Assembly: GCA_937995275.1 (NCBI GenBank)
Contig: CALKKN010000007.1
Span: 1-14,723, forward strand
Reading direction: 5' to 3'
DNA from: an uncultured Lysobacterales bacterium
Lineage (GTDB): Bacteria > Pseudomonadota > Gammaproteobacteria > Xanthomonadales > SZUA-36
Length of the DNA: 14,723 nt
Below are positions 1 through 6,074 of this stretch, piece by piece. Under the pieces are notes generated by a model. That model saw nothing but the letters and a program-made list of their open reading frames with translations, did no database searches and was not told the DNA's origin. The position numbers and the translations under genes are program-made. Numbering within the stretch: the stretch's first letter is position 1; the number at the start of each line of letters is the position of its first letter.

Positions 1-841
1 AACGCCAGGTGCGCGTGATGTGCAGGATGTCGACCTTCTCGGTGATGTTGTCCGGAAGCGGCGCATAGGGCGCCGCCATCCGCACGATGTTGATGGCCGC
101 CTGGTCGATTTCGTGAATTCCGGAACTGCGCATCACGTCGATGCTCTCGACCGCGCCGTTCCGGTCGATGCCGACGGTCAGCACCAGGTCGCCGTGCAGC
201 TTTTTCCGGCGTAGCTCACTTGGATAATTGAGGTTGCCGACGCGCTCGACCTTGGCCACCCAGGCGCTCATGTAGCTGGCGAACTCGTACTCCCGGGTGT
301 TGGCGGAGATGAACTGGCGCCGCGGCAGTCGCGACTGCCACTGGCGGTCTCGCCGGAATTCGGGCTGCAGGCTGGCCAGGTCCATGCTCTGGCTCATCAG
401 GGCGGCGGCGTCGGGACGCTCGGCTTCCGGCTGCTCGACCTCGGTTTCGGGAAGTACCGCTTCCGAACGAGTCTCGACGGCGATAATCTCGCGCTGCTCC
501 GCGGCCGGCGCGGGCTGTTGCTCCCGGCTGTGCCGCGGGTCCTCCGCCTCCGACCGCGCGGGCAGTTCGCTGACCATGGGTTCTGCCGGGCGCGACCGCT
601 CTGTGGTCTCCCCGCCGCCCCGCTGCGTTGCCTGCGCAAGGTAATCGGCCTGATCCGGTTCATCCTCCGAGCGCCACTGGACCAGCACCACGTCCAGGGT
701 TTCCGCCAGGCGCGGCAGGGGCTTCAGCGAAATTCCGAAGGTCACGCCGAACAGCACCGCCGCATGAACGGCGATCGCGAATACCAGGCAGACCATGAAG
801 GGATCATGGGTCCAGCGAGTCCTGTGGTGCGCGCCCGCCAT
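1..841 (-). CDS. energy transducer TonB family protein (3' end outside window)
   Basis: Reading the minus strand from an ATG at 841 gives 280 codons, open to the left edge. The N-terminus has a short basic cytoplasmic part, then one membrane anchor at about residues 15-36. A long Pro/Glu-rich linker (about 50-150) is typical of the periplasm-spanning part of TonB. The last ~85 residues form the TonB C-terminal domain, with a Tyr-Pro after an Asn (NYP), a V/I-alternating strand and the conserved YAPLP stretch. TonB proteins couple ExbB/ExbD energy to outer-membrane transporters. No exbB/exbD is visible here. The gene starts 7 bases after the gshB stop with GAGAGG as ribosome site, so the two are probably cotranscribed. 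In Pseudomonas the tonB paralogue beside gshB-pilG (tonB3) has been linked to twitching motility; whether that holds here is inference, and the pil genes next door are decayed. Only a few C-terminal residues seem to be missing. Confidence 0.9.
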   Translation of the reverse strand, partial: MAGAHHRTRWTHDPFMVCLVFAIAVHAAVLFGVTFGISLKPLPRLAETLDVVLVQWRSEDEPDQADYLAQATQRGGGETTERSRPAEPMVSELPARSEAEDPRHSREQQPAPAAEQREIIAVETRSEAVLPETEVEQPEAERPDAAALMSQSMDLASLQPEFRRDRQWQSRLPRRQFISANTREYEFASYMSAWVAKVERVGNLNYPSELRRKKLHGDLVLTVGIDRNGAVESIDVMRSSGIHEIDQAAINIVRMAAPYAPLPDNITEKVDILHITRTWR

Positions 842-848
842 CACCCTC

Positions 849-1847
849 TCAGCACTCCCGGCCTTCGACCGCTCCGCCGCGCATCGTCTCCAGCGCATCG
901 AACAACTGCCCGGCGATGTTAAGGCCGAACCCGGCGTCGAGCTCGCGGATGCAGGTCGGGCTTGTCACGTTGATCTCGGTCAGCCAGTCGCCGATGACGT
1001 CCAGTCCCGCGAACACGATTCCGCGCCGCTTCAGTTCCGGCGCCACCTGCTCGCAGATCCACCGGTCCCGCTCGCTCAGCGGCACGCCCTCGCCGGTGGC
1101 TCCCCGCGCGAGGTTGCCGCGGAAATCGCCGGCCCCGGGCACGCGCGCGAGCGCCCACGGGACAGGTTCGCCGTCAACCACAATTATGCGCTTGTCACCG
1201 GCCGAGATCTCGGGAATGAAGCGCTGCGCCATCACCAGATCGCGATCCTTGCCCGTGATCGTCTCCAGGATGACGTTCAGGTTCGGGTCATCGGGCCTGA
1301 CCTGGAAGATCGACTCGCCGCCCATGCCCTCGAGGGGCTTGACGACCGACAGCCCGTGCTCGCGCACGAACGCCTTGATCTGCTCCGAACTGCGCGTTAC
1401 CAGCGTGGGAACGCAGCACTGCGGGAACTGGGTGATGAAAAACTTTTCATTGGCGTCACGCAAAGCCTGCGGACGGTTGACCACGGTAACGCCCGCCTGT
1501 TCTGCGAGGTCGAGCATGTAGGTGCTGTAGACGTAGTCCATGTCGAACGGCGGATCTTTGCGCATCAGCAGGATATCCAGGCTGGCGAGTTCGCGCTCGT
1601 CGCCCGCGCCCAGCGTAAACCAGTCTTCGCGGCTGTCACGCACTTCGAGGGGCCGCATGCGGCCCAGCGCCACGCCGTCCCGGACGAAGAGATCGCCAGG
1701 CTCCATGTACCATACGGCGTGACCGCGCCGCTGCGCCTCGAGCAGCATCGCGAAGGTGGAGTCCTTGTAGGTCTTGATGCCCGCAATCGGGTCCATGACG
1801 ACGCCGGTGCTGAAGCGGCCGCGCGATATTTCCCTGCTGTCTGTCAT
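849..1847 (-). CDS. gshB: glutathione synthase
   Basis: 332 residues, close to the ~316 of E. coli GshB, with a slightly longer N-terminus. It joins gamma-glutamylcysteine and glycine using ATP, the second step of cytoplasmic glutathione synthesis. Visible landmarks include the N-terminal VVMDPIAGIKTYKDSTFA stretch (about 16-33), the LMRKDPPFD motif (94-102), the ATP-grasp segment KPLEGMGGESIF (170-181), DGEPVPWALARVP (225-237) and the C-terminal metal/nucleotide motif EINVTSPTCIREL (291-303). The ATG at 1847 has GGAAGG four bases upstream. The gene is followed closely by a tonB gene on the same strand. In enterobacteria gshB sits beside rsmE; here rsmE lies 1.1 kb upstream on the same strand, with decayed pil genes in between, which is the Pseudomonas arrangement. 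No missing residues were noticed. Confidence 0.98.
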   Translation of the reverse strand: MTDSREISRGRFSTGVVMDPIAGIKTYKDSTFAMLLEAQRRGHAVWYMEPGDLFVRDGVALGRMRPLEVRDSREDWFTLGAGDERELASLDILLMRKDPPFDMDYVYSTYMLDLAEQAGVTVVNRPQALRDANEKFFITQFPQCCVPTLVTRSSEQIKAFVREHGLSVVKPLEGMGGESIFQVRPDDPNLNVILETITGKDRDLVMAQRFIPEISAGDKRIIVVDGEPVPWALARVPGAGDFRGNLARGATGEGVPLSERDRWICEQVAPELKRRGIVFAGLDVIGDWLTEINVTSPTCIRELDAGFGLNIAGQLFDALETMRGGAVEGREC

Positions 1848-1940
1848 CGAGCCTTCCCGAAACCCGGGCGTTTCCCATTCACAATCGCCTATCTTAACTT
1901 TTTTTCATAAGCCGTTGTTACTGCTGGAATGGACAGGCAA

Positions 1941-2406
1941 AAGTGGAAGACTAGCAAATCCCGGGCTTTGGATTTCGGCTGGGGTCATTAGGGCCGAAAA
2001 CGGTTTCGAGGCGCTGTCCAAGGTAGCGCGCCACTACCTCGATCTTAGGAGCCGAAGGCGACCCGCCGCCCCCGGTTGGGTGAGTCGAGCGAAGCGAGCG
2101 GCACCAGAGGGGGCGTGCGTAGATTGCATGCCGTCGAGCGCAGCCGGTTTTCGCCGAAGGCGAAAGAAGGGAAGCGAGACTCCTGTTTTTGTCGACATCA
2201 TGATGCCGCGCCTGGACGGCTATCAGACCTGCGCCATCATCAAGAACAATGCGCAGTTCCGCTCAACGCCGGTCGTCATGCTGACCAGCAAGGACGGTCT
2301 GTTCGATCAGGCCAGGGGCCGGGTCGTAGGCTCCGACCTCTATCTGACGAAACCCTTCACCAAGGAGGAATTGCCGGCGGCGGTTGCGCAACACGCCTCG
2401 GGGTAG
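1941..2406 (+). pseudogene. pilG: pilG remnant: twitching-motility response regulator interrupted by a 138-bp repeat
   Basis: From 1984 to the stop at 2404-2406 the frame reads as PilG: VIRAENGFEALSKVA, then after an interruption FVDIMMPRLDGYQTC, IKNNAQFRSTPVVMLTSKDG, VGSDLYLTKPFTKEEL. PilG is a single-domain receiver of the type IV pilus chemosensory system. The phospho-acceptor Asp (in VFVDIMMP), the Ser/Thr (MLTS) and the Lys (TKPF) are present. The N-terminal ~35 residues, including the acidic pair of strand beta1, are not. At 1941-1965 the DNA weakly suggests the lost part (K-V-E-D, S-K, S-R) but with a stop and a frame change. The receiver is also split just before strand beta3 by a repeat (2047-2184). 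Deleting exactly those 138 bp restores HYLDL-VFVDIMMP. No ribosome site or good start is visible. A functional product is very unlikely. The PilG assignment itself is secure from sequence and from its place beside gshB. Confidence 0.85.
2047..2184 (+). repeat. 138-bp interspersed repeat, copy 1 (in frame within pilG remnant)
   Basis: This block runs from AGGAGCC to GACTCCT, so its ends are short inverted repeats (AGGAG/CTCCT). It is 133/138 identical to 6781-6918, and the flanks of the two copies share nothing, which fixes both boundaries. It holds a small hairpin (GGCG, loop ACC, CGCC), a possible CGGCA/TGCCG stem across the middle, and a 7-bp hairpin TTTCGCC-GAA-GGCGAAA near the right end. 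Here it is exactly 46 codons, has no stop in the pilG frame and would encode an Arg/Ala-rich insert. No target-site duplication is seen. It contains no transposase. I do not recognise it as a named family. Confidence 0.93.
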
Positions 2407-2454
2407 GCCGCCCGGGCCATCGAAGTTCCAGGAACAGGGAAAGTACGGGAACGG

Positions 2455-2727
2455 ATGAACCACAGTACCAACAACGCGTTCGACAATCTGCTCGAATACG
2501 ACCGGCGCGAGCGGGGACGGAAGCACATGAGCACGACGACCTTCAGACCAGCGACGCAGAAGTCCGGCCGCCTGTATGCGATGGTGGGTTTCCGGGTCAT
2601 CCTGCTCGCCTTTGTGGCCGTAACCTTTTTCCTCCTGACACGTGACGGCCGCAATGAACAGGAGTGGATCCGGCTGGTCACCCACGCCACATTCGGCGCG
2701 CTGCCGATTACGCAGCTCGACGAATAG
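2455..2727 (+). pseudogene. fused remnants of pilI and pilJ (pilus chemosensory genes)
   Basis: An open frame of 90 residues that looks like two gene starts joined by deletion. Residues 1-23 (MNHSTNNAFDNLLEYDRRER) resemble the N-terminus of PilI, a CheW-like adaptor. From residue 25 (MSTTTFRP..., ATG at 2527) it resembles the start of PilJ, the pilus chemoreceptor. This part has a basic stretch, one membrane segment (about 45-62, YAMVGFRVILLAFVAVTFF), then LTRDGRNEQEWI, like the LTQ..HDxEYI start of the PilJ periplasmic domain. In a second frame, codons just before 2527 end in a TGA that overlaps this ATG (ATGA), as expected if pilI once ended there. After about residue 75 the sequence no longer matches PilJ and stops. 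The rest of pilJ and all of pilH and chpA are absent. A small membrane peptide might still be made, but I read this as a relic. Confidence 0.62.
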
Positions 2728-2730
2728 CAG

Positions 2731-2787
2731 GAGGGGCTTTAGCCCCGATGGTTTTAGGCACCCCGGCGAATTGATCGCGGCTGAAGC
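2731..2787. repeat. degenerate REP pair
   Basis: GGAGGGGCTTTAGCCCCGAT (2731-2749) matches the REP consensus of the array at 12498 except that the stem has exchanged base pairs (GGGGCT/AGCCCC instead of GCGGCT/AGCCGC), so pairing is kept. It is followed by ATCGCGGCTGAAGC (2774-2787), a decayed copy in the opposite orientation. Together they look like an old REP doublet just past the pil remnant. Confidence 0.6.
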
Positions 2788-2803
2788 GCAGGCAATGAAG
2801 CAG

Positions 2804-2834
2804 GTGCGGTTTTCGGCATAGCCGAAAGAAGCAC
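2804..2834. repeat. hairpin repeat unit A
   Basis: GTGC (2804-2807) pairs with GCAC (2831-2834), then comes an internal loop (GG opposite GAA), then a 7-bp inner stem TTTCGGC (2811-2817) / GCCGAAA (2821-2827) with an ATA loop. The same arrangement, GG + T-rich stem + A-rich stem + GAAG, recurs in unit B and at the right end of both 138-bp repeats. Confidence 0.6.
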
Positions 2835-2843
2835 AGGTGGTGA

Positions 2844-2882
2844 AGTCAGTGCGGTTTTGCCGAAGGCAAAGAAGCGCTGACT
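2844..2882. repeat. hairpin repeat unit B
   Basis: A 9-bp outer stem, AGTCAGTGC (2844-2852) with GCGCTGACT (2874-2882, one G-T wobble), encloses a GG/GAA internal loop and an inner hairpin of TTTGCC, GAA and GGCAAA. Inner and outer stems differ in sequence from unit A but pair equally well, which suggests that structure is being kept. Confidence 0.65.
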
Positions 2883-2915
2883 GATCGCCGTTGTGCGTGC
2901 CTGTTGAATGCCGTC

Positions 2916-2931
2916 GCGCGTCGCTCCTACA
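2916..2931. repeat. REP tail remnant
   Basis: GTCGCTCCTACA here resembles the inverted REP end GCCGCTCCTACA at 12643-12654. It lies in the gene-free stretch after the 3' end of rsmE. Apart from these repeats nothing else is recognisable in 2728-2954, and no T-tailed terminator was found for rsmE. Confidence 0.35.
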
Positions 2932-2954
2932 TTGCCTGCAGATTCGGCCCCGAT

Positions 2955-3683
2955 TCAGCCGAGGTCGCCGGCCAGCGCCTGCAGCACGCCGACGGCCGCC
3001 GGCGCCGCCGTCTCGGTGCGAAGTATCCGTGGGCCCAGCCGGACCGCTGCCGCGCCGTGCCCTCGCAGCAGACCGATTTCGGCATCGCTGAACCCACCCT
3101 CCGGCCCCACGGCCAGCACGACAGGGTCAGCGATCCGGATGCGGCTCAACGGTGCCTCGGCAGCGGGATCCAGCACCAGCCAGAGGCCCTGCGGCCCTTC
3201 CCCGAGCCACTCCGGCAAACTCAGCGGCACGCTGACCTCGGGAATCCGCGCCCGCCCGCATTGCTGACAGGCCGACACGACCACGCCCCGCCAGTGATCC
3301 AGCCGCCTCTGCAGCCTGTCGCCCTGCAGCCGCACCTCGGCCCGTTCGCTGATCAGCGGCTGAAAAGCGGCGGCGCCCAGCTCGGTACACTTCTGCAGGG
3401 TCTGGTCCATCCGCTCGCCCCGGCTCAGCGCCTGCGCGACGGTGATTCGCAGGCGGGACTCGGGCACACCCGGTTGCCGGCCTGTGACCCGCAGCAGGAC
3501 ATCGCGGCGGCCGGTCCGCAGGACCTCGGCCTCATAGTCGTGGCCGTCGCCGTTGAACAGGGTGACAGATTGCCCGGGGACGACCCGCAGGACGCGGCAC
3601 AGGTAATGCACCGCGCCGTTTTCCAGCACCACTTCGTGGCCCGGCTCGAGCGCCTGGGCGGTATGTAGGCGGTTCGTGCGCAA
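2955..3683 (-). CDS. rsmE: 16S rRNA (uracil(1498)-N3)-methyltransferase
   Basis: 242 residues, the usual RsmE length. RsmE methylates N3 of U1498 in the 30S subunit using S-adenosylmethionine. The N-terminal PUA-like domain (1-70) begins MRTNRL, with HYLCRVLRVVPGQ at 26-38. The SPOUT domain follows, with QKCTELGAAAFQPLISERAEV (97-117), ACQQCGRARIPEV (138-150), the SAM-binding knot GPEGGFSDAE (193-202) and LGPRILRTETA (216-226). The start is a TTG at 3683. It is chosen because the family begins MRxxR and GGGGA lies 8 bases upstream; no ATG fits. It is transcribed divergently from the phosphatase gene at 3760, with 76 bases between. Confidence 0.96.
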   Translation of the reverse strand: MRTNRLHTAQALEPGHEVVLENGAVHYLCRVLRVVPGQSVTLFNGDGHDYEAEVLRTGRRDVLLRVTGRQPGVPESRLRITVAQALSRGERMDQTLQKCTELGAAAFQPLISERAEVRLQGDRLQRRLDHWRGVVVSACQQCGRARIPEVSVPLSLPEWLGEGPQGLWLVLDPAAEAPLSRIRIADPVVLAVGPEGGFSDAEIGLLRGHGAAAVRLGPRILRTETAAPAAVGVLQALAGDLG

Positions 3684-3759
3684 GGCGATTTTCCCCGGTT
3701 ACGATCAGCAACTTTGTTATCATTCACTATCTTTCGCCGAGCTGCAAAATCGCGCTGCC

Positions 3760-4527
3760 ATGATGCTGGAATCCTGTCTCGAGTCCGCCCGGGCGGCCGC
3801 CGCCGCGGCCGCGGAGGACATTCTCCGTTATTACCGCGGAGCGTTCGCCGTCGAGCTGAAAGCGGACCAGTCGCCCGTGACGATCGCCGACCGCCGGGCC
3901 GAGGAGATCATCCGGGACATACTGCTGGGTGCCTATCCCGACCACGGCTTCTTCGGCGAGGAAAGCGGCAAGCGACAGGCCGACGCGGACTACCTCTGGC
4001 TGGTCGACCCCATCGACGGCACCAAGAGTTTCGTCGGCGGATATGACATGTTCTCCACGCAAATTGCACTGATGCACCATGGCGAACTGGTACTCGGAGT
4101 CTCCTCCGCGCCGGCCGCCGGCGAGGTCGCTTGGGCCGTGCGCGGCGGCGGTGCATGCATCGACGGGACGGCCGTCCGCGTCAGCGGGAAGTCGGCACTG
4201 GCCGAGGCCGCCGTATCGACCGGCAACCTGCGCTCCCTGGCGCACTCGAAGCGGTGGGCGGGCCTGGGGCGTATTGTGGCGGCTGCCGACCGCATCCGCG
4301 GATATGGCGACTATTATCACTATCACCGGCTGGCGGCCGGCCAGATCGAAGCGGTCATTGAATCCGACGTAAACATCCTGGACATCGCCGCGCTGAGCGT
4401 CATCGTCCGGGAGGCCGGCGGCGTCTTCACCGACCTGCAGGGCGACCCCCCGGGGCTGGCGACGACATCGGTCCTGGCCGCGACGCCCGGCCTGCACGGC
4501 CAGCTTCTCGAGATGCTCAATGGCTGA
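3760..4527 (+). CDS. inositol monophosphatase-family phosphatase, probably histidinol-phosphatase (HisN-like)
   Basis: 255 residues from the ATG at 3760; an upstream in-frame ATG at 3676 would overlap rsmE and add a tail unlike the family. It is a Mg-dependent IMPase-fold phosphatase. Metal ligands sit in GEES (66-69), DPIDGT (83-88) and DIAAL (208-212). YGDYYHYHRLAAGQIEAVIE (182-201) and LDIAALSVIVREAGG (207-221) resemble the HisN subgroup (dephosphorylation of L-histidinol phosphate), which has no Trp before the last Asp, more than SuhB. Substrate is therefore inferred; generic inositol or nucleotide phosphatase activity is possible. Its last 8 bases overlap nudE, and a second, diverged IMPase-fold gene (cysQ) follows nudE, so all three are likely one operon. 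The ribosome site is weak. Confidence 0.85.
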   Translation: MMLESCLESARAAAAAAAEDILRYYRGAFAVELKADQSPVTIADRRAEEIIRDILLGAYPDHGFFGEESGKRQADADYLWLVDPIDGTKSFVGGYDMFSTQIALMHHGELVLGVSSAPAAGEVAWAVRGGGACIDGTAVRVSGKSALAEAAVSTGNLRSLAHSKRWAGLGRIVAAADRIRGYGDYYHYHRLAAGQIEAVIESDVNILDIAALSVIVREAGGVFTDLQGDPPGLATTSVLAATPGLHGQLLEMLNG

Positions 4528-5083
4528 CAAGCGCCTGCCCAAGATTCACGCCCGCAGGGAGCGCGAGGCCGGCAAGATGCTGCGGGTCGAGCAGATCGAC
4601 CTGGAATTCTCGAACGGCCAGCGGCGCACCTACCATCGCATGAAGCCGAGCGGGCTGGGGGCGGTGATCATTGTGCCGATGCTGGACGGCGAAACCGTCC
4701 TGCTGGCCCGCGAGTACGCCGCGGGCCTGCATCATTACGAGGTCGGTCTGCCCAAGGGCCGCCTCGAGCACGGCGAGTCGATCGTCGAAGCGGCCCAGCG
4801 CGAGATGAAGGAGGAAATCGGCTACGGTGCGCGGAGCCTGGTCGAACTCACGCGACTCAGCCTGGCGCCCGGCTACATGACGCACGTGACCCACATCGTA
4901 CTGGCCCGCGATCTCTACCCGGAAAAGCTCGAAGGCGACGAACCCGAGGAGCTCGAGGTGCTGCCCTGGCCCATCGCCGACCTGCGCAGCCTGACGGCGC
5001 GCGAGGACTGCACCGAGGGCCGGACCATCGCCGCATTGTACATCGCACGCGACTACCTGCAGGCGGAGTCATCGGATGACTGA
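4520..5083 (+). CDS. nudE: ADP compounds hydrolase (Nudix)
   Basis: 187 residues, as in E. coli NudE. It hydrolyses ADP-ribose, Ap3A and NADH-type dinucleotides in the cytoplasm. The Nudix box runs from G80 to Y102 (GRLEHGE, then REMKEEIGY) with all catalytic Glu and Arg positions present. GLPKG precedes it and the APGYMTHVTHIVLARDL segment (116-132) follows, both typical of NudE. The ATG lies inside the end of the upstream phosphatase gene (8-base overlap), and the 3' end overlaps cysQ by 8 bases, so translational coupling is likely. nudE-cysQ adjacency is common in gammaproteobacteria. Confidence 0.95.
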   Translation: MADKRLPKIHARREREAGKMLRVEQIDLEFSNGQRRTYHRMKPSGLGAVIIVPMLDGETVLLAREYAAGLHHYEVGLPKGRLEHGESIVEAAQREMKEEIGYGARSLVELTRLSLAPGYMTHVTHIVLARDLYPEKLEGDEPEELEVLPWPIADLRSLTAREDCTEGRTIAALYIARDYLQAESSDD

Positions 5084-5927
5084 AGACCGCATTGCCCTGC
5101 TGGCCGAACGCGTCGGTGAAATTGCGGTGGCGGCCGGCCGGGCCATCCTCGAGGTGTATTACCGGGACGATTTCGAGGTGGTGCAGAAAGAGGACCAGTC
5201 GCCGCTGACGGAAGCCGATCTGGCCAGTCACCGGGTGATCCGGGATGCGCTGTCCGAACTGACGCCGGATATTCCGCTGCTGTCCGAGGAATCGGCCGAC
5301 ATCGCTTGGGAAATCCGCTCCGGCTGGCCGGAGTACTGGCTGGTCGATCCGCTGGACGGCACCCGTGAGTTCATCAACCGGCGGGACGAATTTACCGTCA
5401 ACGTCGCCCTGGTTCGGAAGGGCGAACCGGCGCTGGGCGTTGTCCACGTCCCGGTCAGCGGCGTGACCTATACAGGTGCGGCCGGCGCCGGCGCCAGCCG
5501 TCGGACGGCGGGCGGTCTCCCGCAGCCGATCCACGTTCAGCGGCCCTGCGCCAGCCCGGTCCGCGTGGTCGGCAGCCGCTCGCATGCCAACCCGAAGCTG
5601 GAACAATTCCTGCAGCGGCTCGGTGAATACCGCCTGGTGAGCATGGGCAGTTCCCTGAAGTTCTGCCTGCTGGCTGAAGGGGGAGCGGACTTCTATCCCC
5701 GCCTGGGCCCGACGTCGGAGTGGGACACGGCCGCCGCACACGCGGTGGTCCTCGCGGCAGGCGGTCGCGTGGTCACGCTGGACGGTCGGCCGCTTCAGTA
5801 CAATCGCAAGGCTTCGTACCTCAATCCGGAATTCCTGGCCATCGGTGATCCCGGGCGCGACTGGCTGGCGCTGTTCGAAGATTACTCTGAAGAGACGCCG
5901 AGGCCGAATCAGCCCGATCTGTCATAA
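5076..5927 (+). CDS. cysQ: 3'(2'),5'-bisphosphate nucleotidase
   Basis: 283 residues; IMPase superfamily. CysQ removes the 3' phosphate from PAP/PAPS and so recycles the by-product of sulfate assimilation and coenzyme A transfer reactions. The motifs are complete: KEDQSPLTEAD (38-48), LSEES (69-73), WLVDPLDGTREFI (88-100) and SEWDTAAAHAV (214-224), with Asp217 the final metal ligand. ASYLNPEFLAIG near the end is typical of CysQ. It starts inside the last codons of nudE and is the last gene of the operon; the terminator at 6048-6069 is the first one downstream. Confidence 0.96.
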   Translation: MTEDRIALLAERVGEIAVAAGRAILEVYYRDDFEVVQKEDQSPLTEADLASHRVIRDALSELTPDIPLLSEESADIAWEIRSGWPEYWLVDPLDGTREFINRRDEFTVNVALVRKGEPALGVVHVPVSGVTYTGAAGAGASRRTAGGLPQPIHVQRPCASPVRVVGSRSHANPKLEQFLQRLGEYRLVSMGSSLKFCLLAEGGADFYPRLGPTSEWDTAAAHAVVLAAGGRVVTLDGRPLQYNRKASYLNPEFLAIGDPGRDWLALFEDYSEETPRPNQPDLS

Positions 5928-5942
5928 ATCCGTAACATTCCC

Positions 5943-5972
5943 TTGACGGCGATCGGCCATACGCGGTATAAA
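5943..5972 (+). promoter_or_regulatory. predicted sigma70 promoter
   Basis: TTGACG (5943-5948) and TATAAA (5967-5972) are separated by 18 bases; each matches the sigma70 consensus at five of six positions. Transcription would begin near 5979. It lies only 15 bases after the cysQ stop and points toward the terminator at 6048 and the DUF6776 gene at 6075. This is a pattern match without experimental support. Confidence 0.6.
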
Positions 5973-5978
5973 CTGCAC

Positions 5979-6069
5979 CAGTTCTGGGGTCTTGCCGAAT
6001 AACGACAATAACGAATAGAGAAAAACAACGCAGAACATTCAAGGTATAAGCGGCTTCGGCCGCTTTTTT
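5979..6069 (+). ncRNA. candidate small RNA or leader RNA
   Basis: The promoter at 5943-5972 and the terminator at 6048-6069 would delimit an RNA of about 91 nt with no convincing reading frame. Its 5' part can form a small hairpin (CCAG-TT-CTGG). The middle is unpaired and A-rich with repeated AAUAAC/ACAAUAACGA motifs, which resemble ARN triplets bound by the distal face of Hfq. The 3' end is a perfect terminator hairpin with a U tail. That architecture is typical of Hfq-dependent sRNAs. Alternatives are an attenuated leader of the DUF6776-erpA genes, or simply the 3' end of the cysQ operon. I do not recognise a known RNA family. Confidence 0.35.
6048..6069 (+). terminator. intrinsic terminator
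   Basis: A perfect 7-bp stem AAGCGGC / GCCGCTT closed by a TTCG tetraloop, followed by an uninterrupted T run (6064-6069). It would end transcripts from the phosphatase-nudE-cysQ operon and from the promoter at 5943. It stops only 5 bases before the ATG of the next gene. Confidence 0.88.
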
Positions 6070-6074
6070 GTCGC

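Noticed and set aside
795..1910. Long plus-strand reading frame (371 codons) across gshB
   Set aside because: Exactly antisense to a clear gshB; Gly/Arg/His-biased with no family resemblance. High GC creates such frames.
2080..2105. GAGCGAAGCGAG as a hairpin
   Set aside because: It is a mirror repeat, not an inverted one, and cannot pair with itself.
2047..2184. Intein or domain insertion in PilG
   Set aside because: Only 46 codons, Arg-rich, no splicing motifs, and the same DNA occurs outside this gene in a different frame.
2047..2184. Classical insertion sequence or MITE with target duplication
   Set aside because: No target-site duplication at either copy and terminal inverted repeats of only 5 bp; kept as an unclassified repeat.
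3699..3723. Divergent promoter between rsmE and the phosphatase gene
   Set aside because: TTACGA and TATCAT are only 13 bases apart; no acceptable spacing found on either strand, although a promoter must exist nearby.
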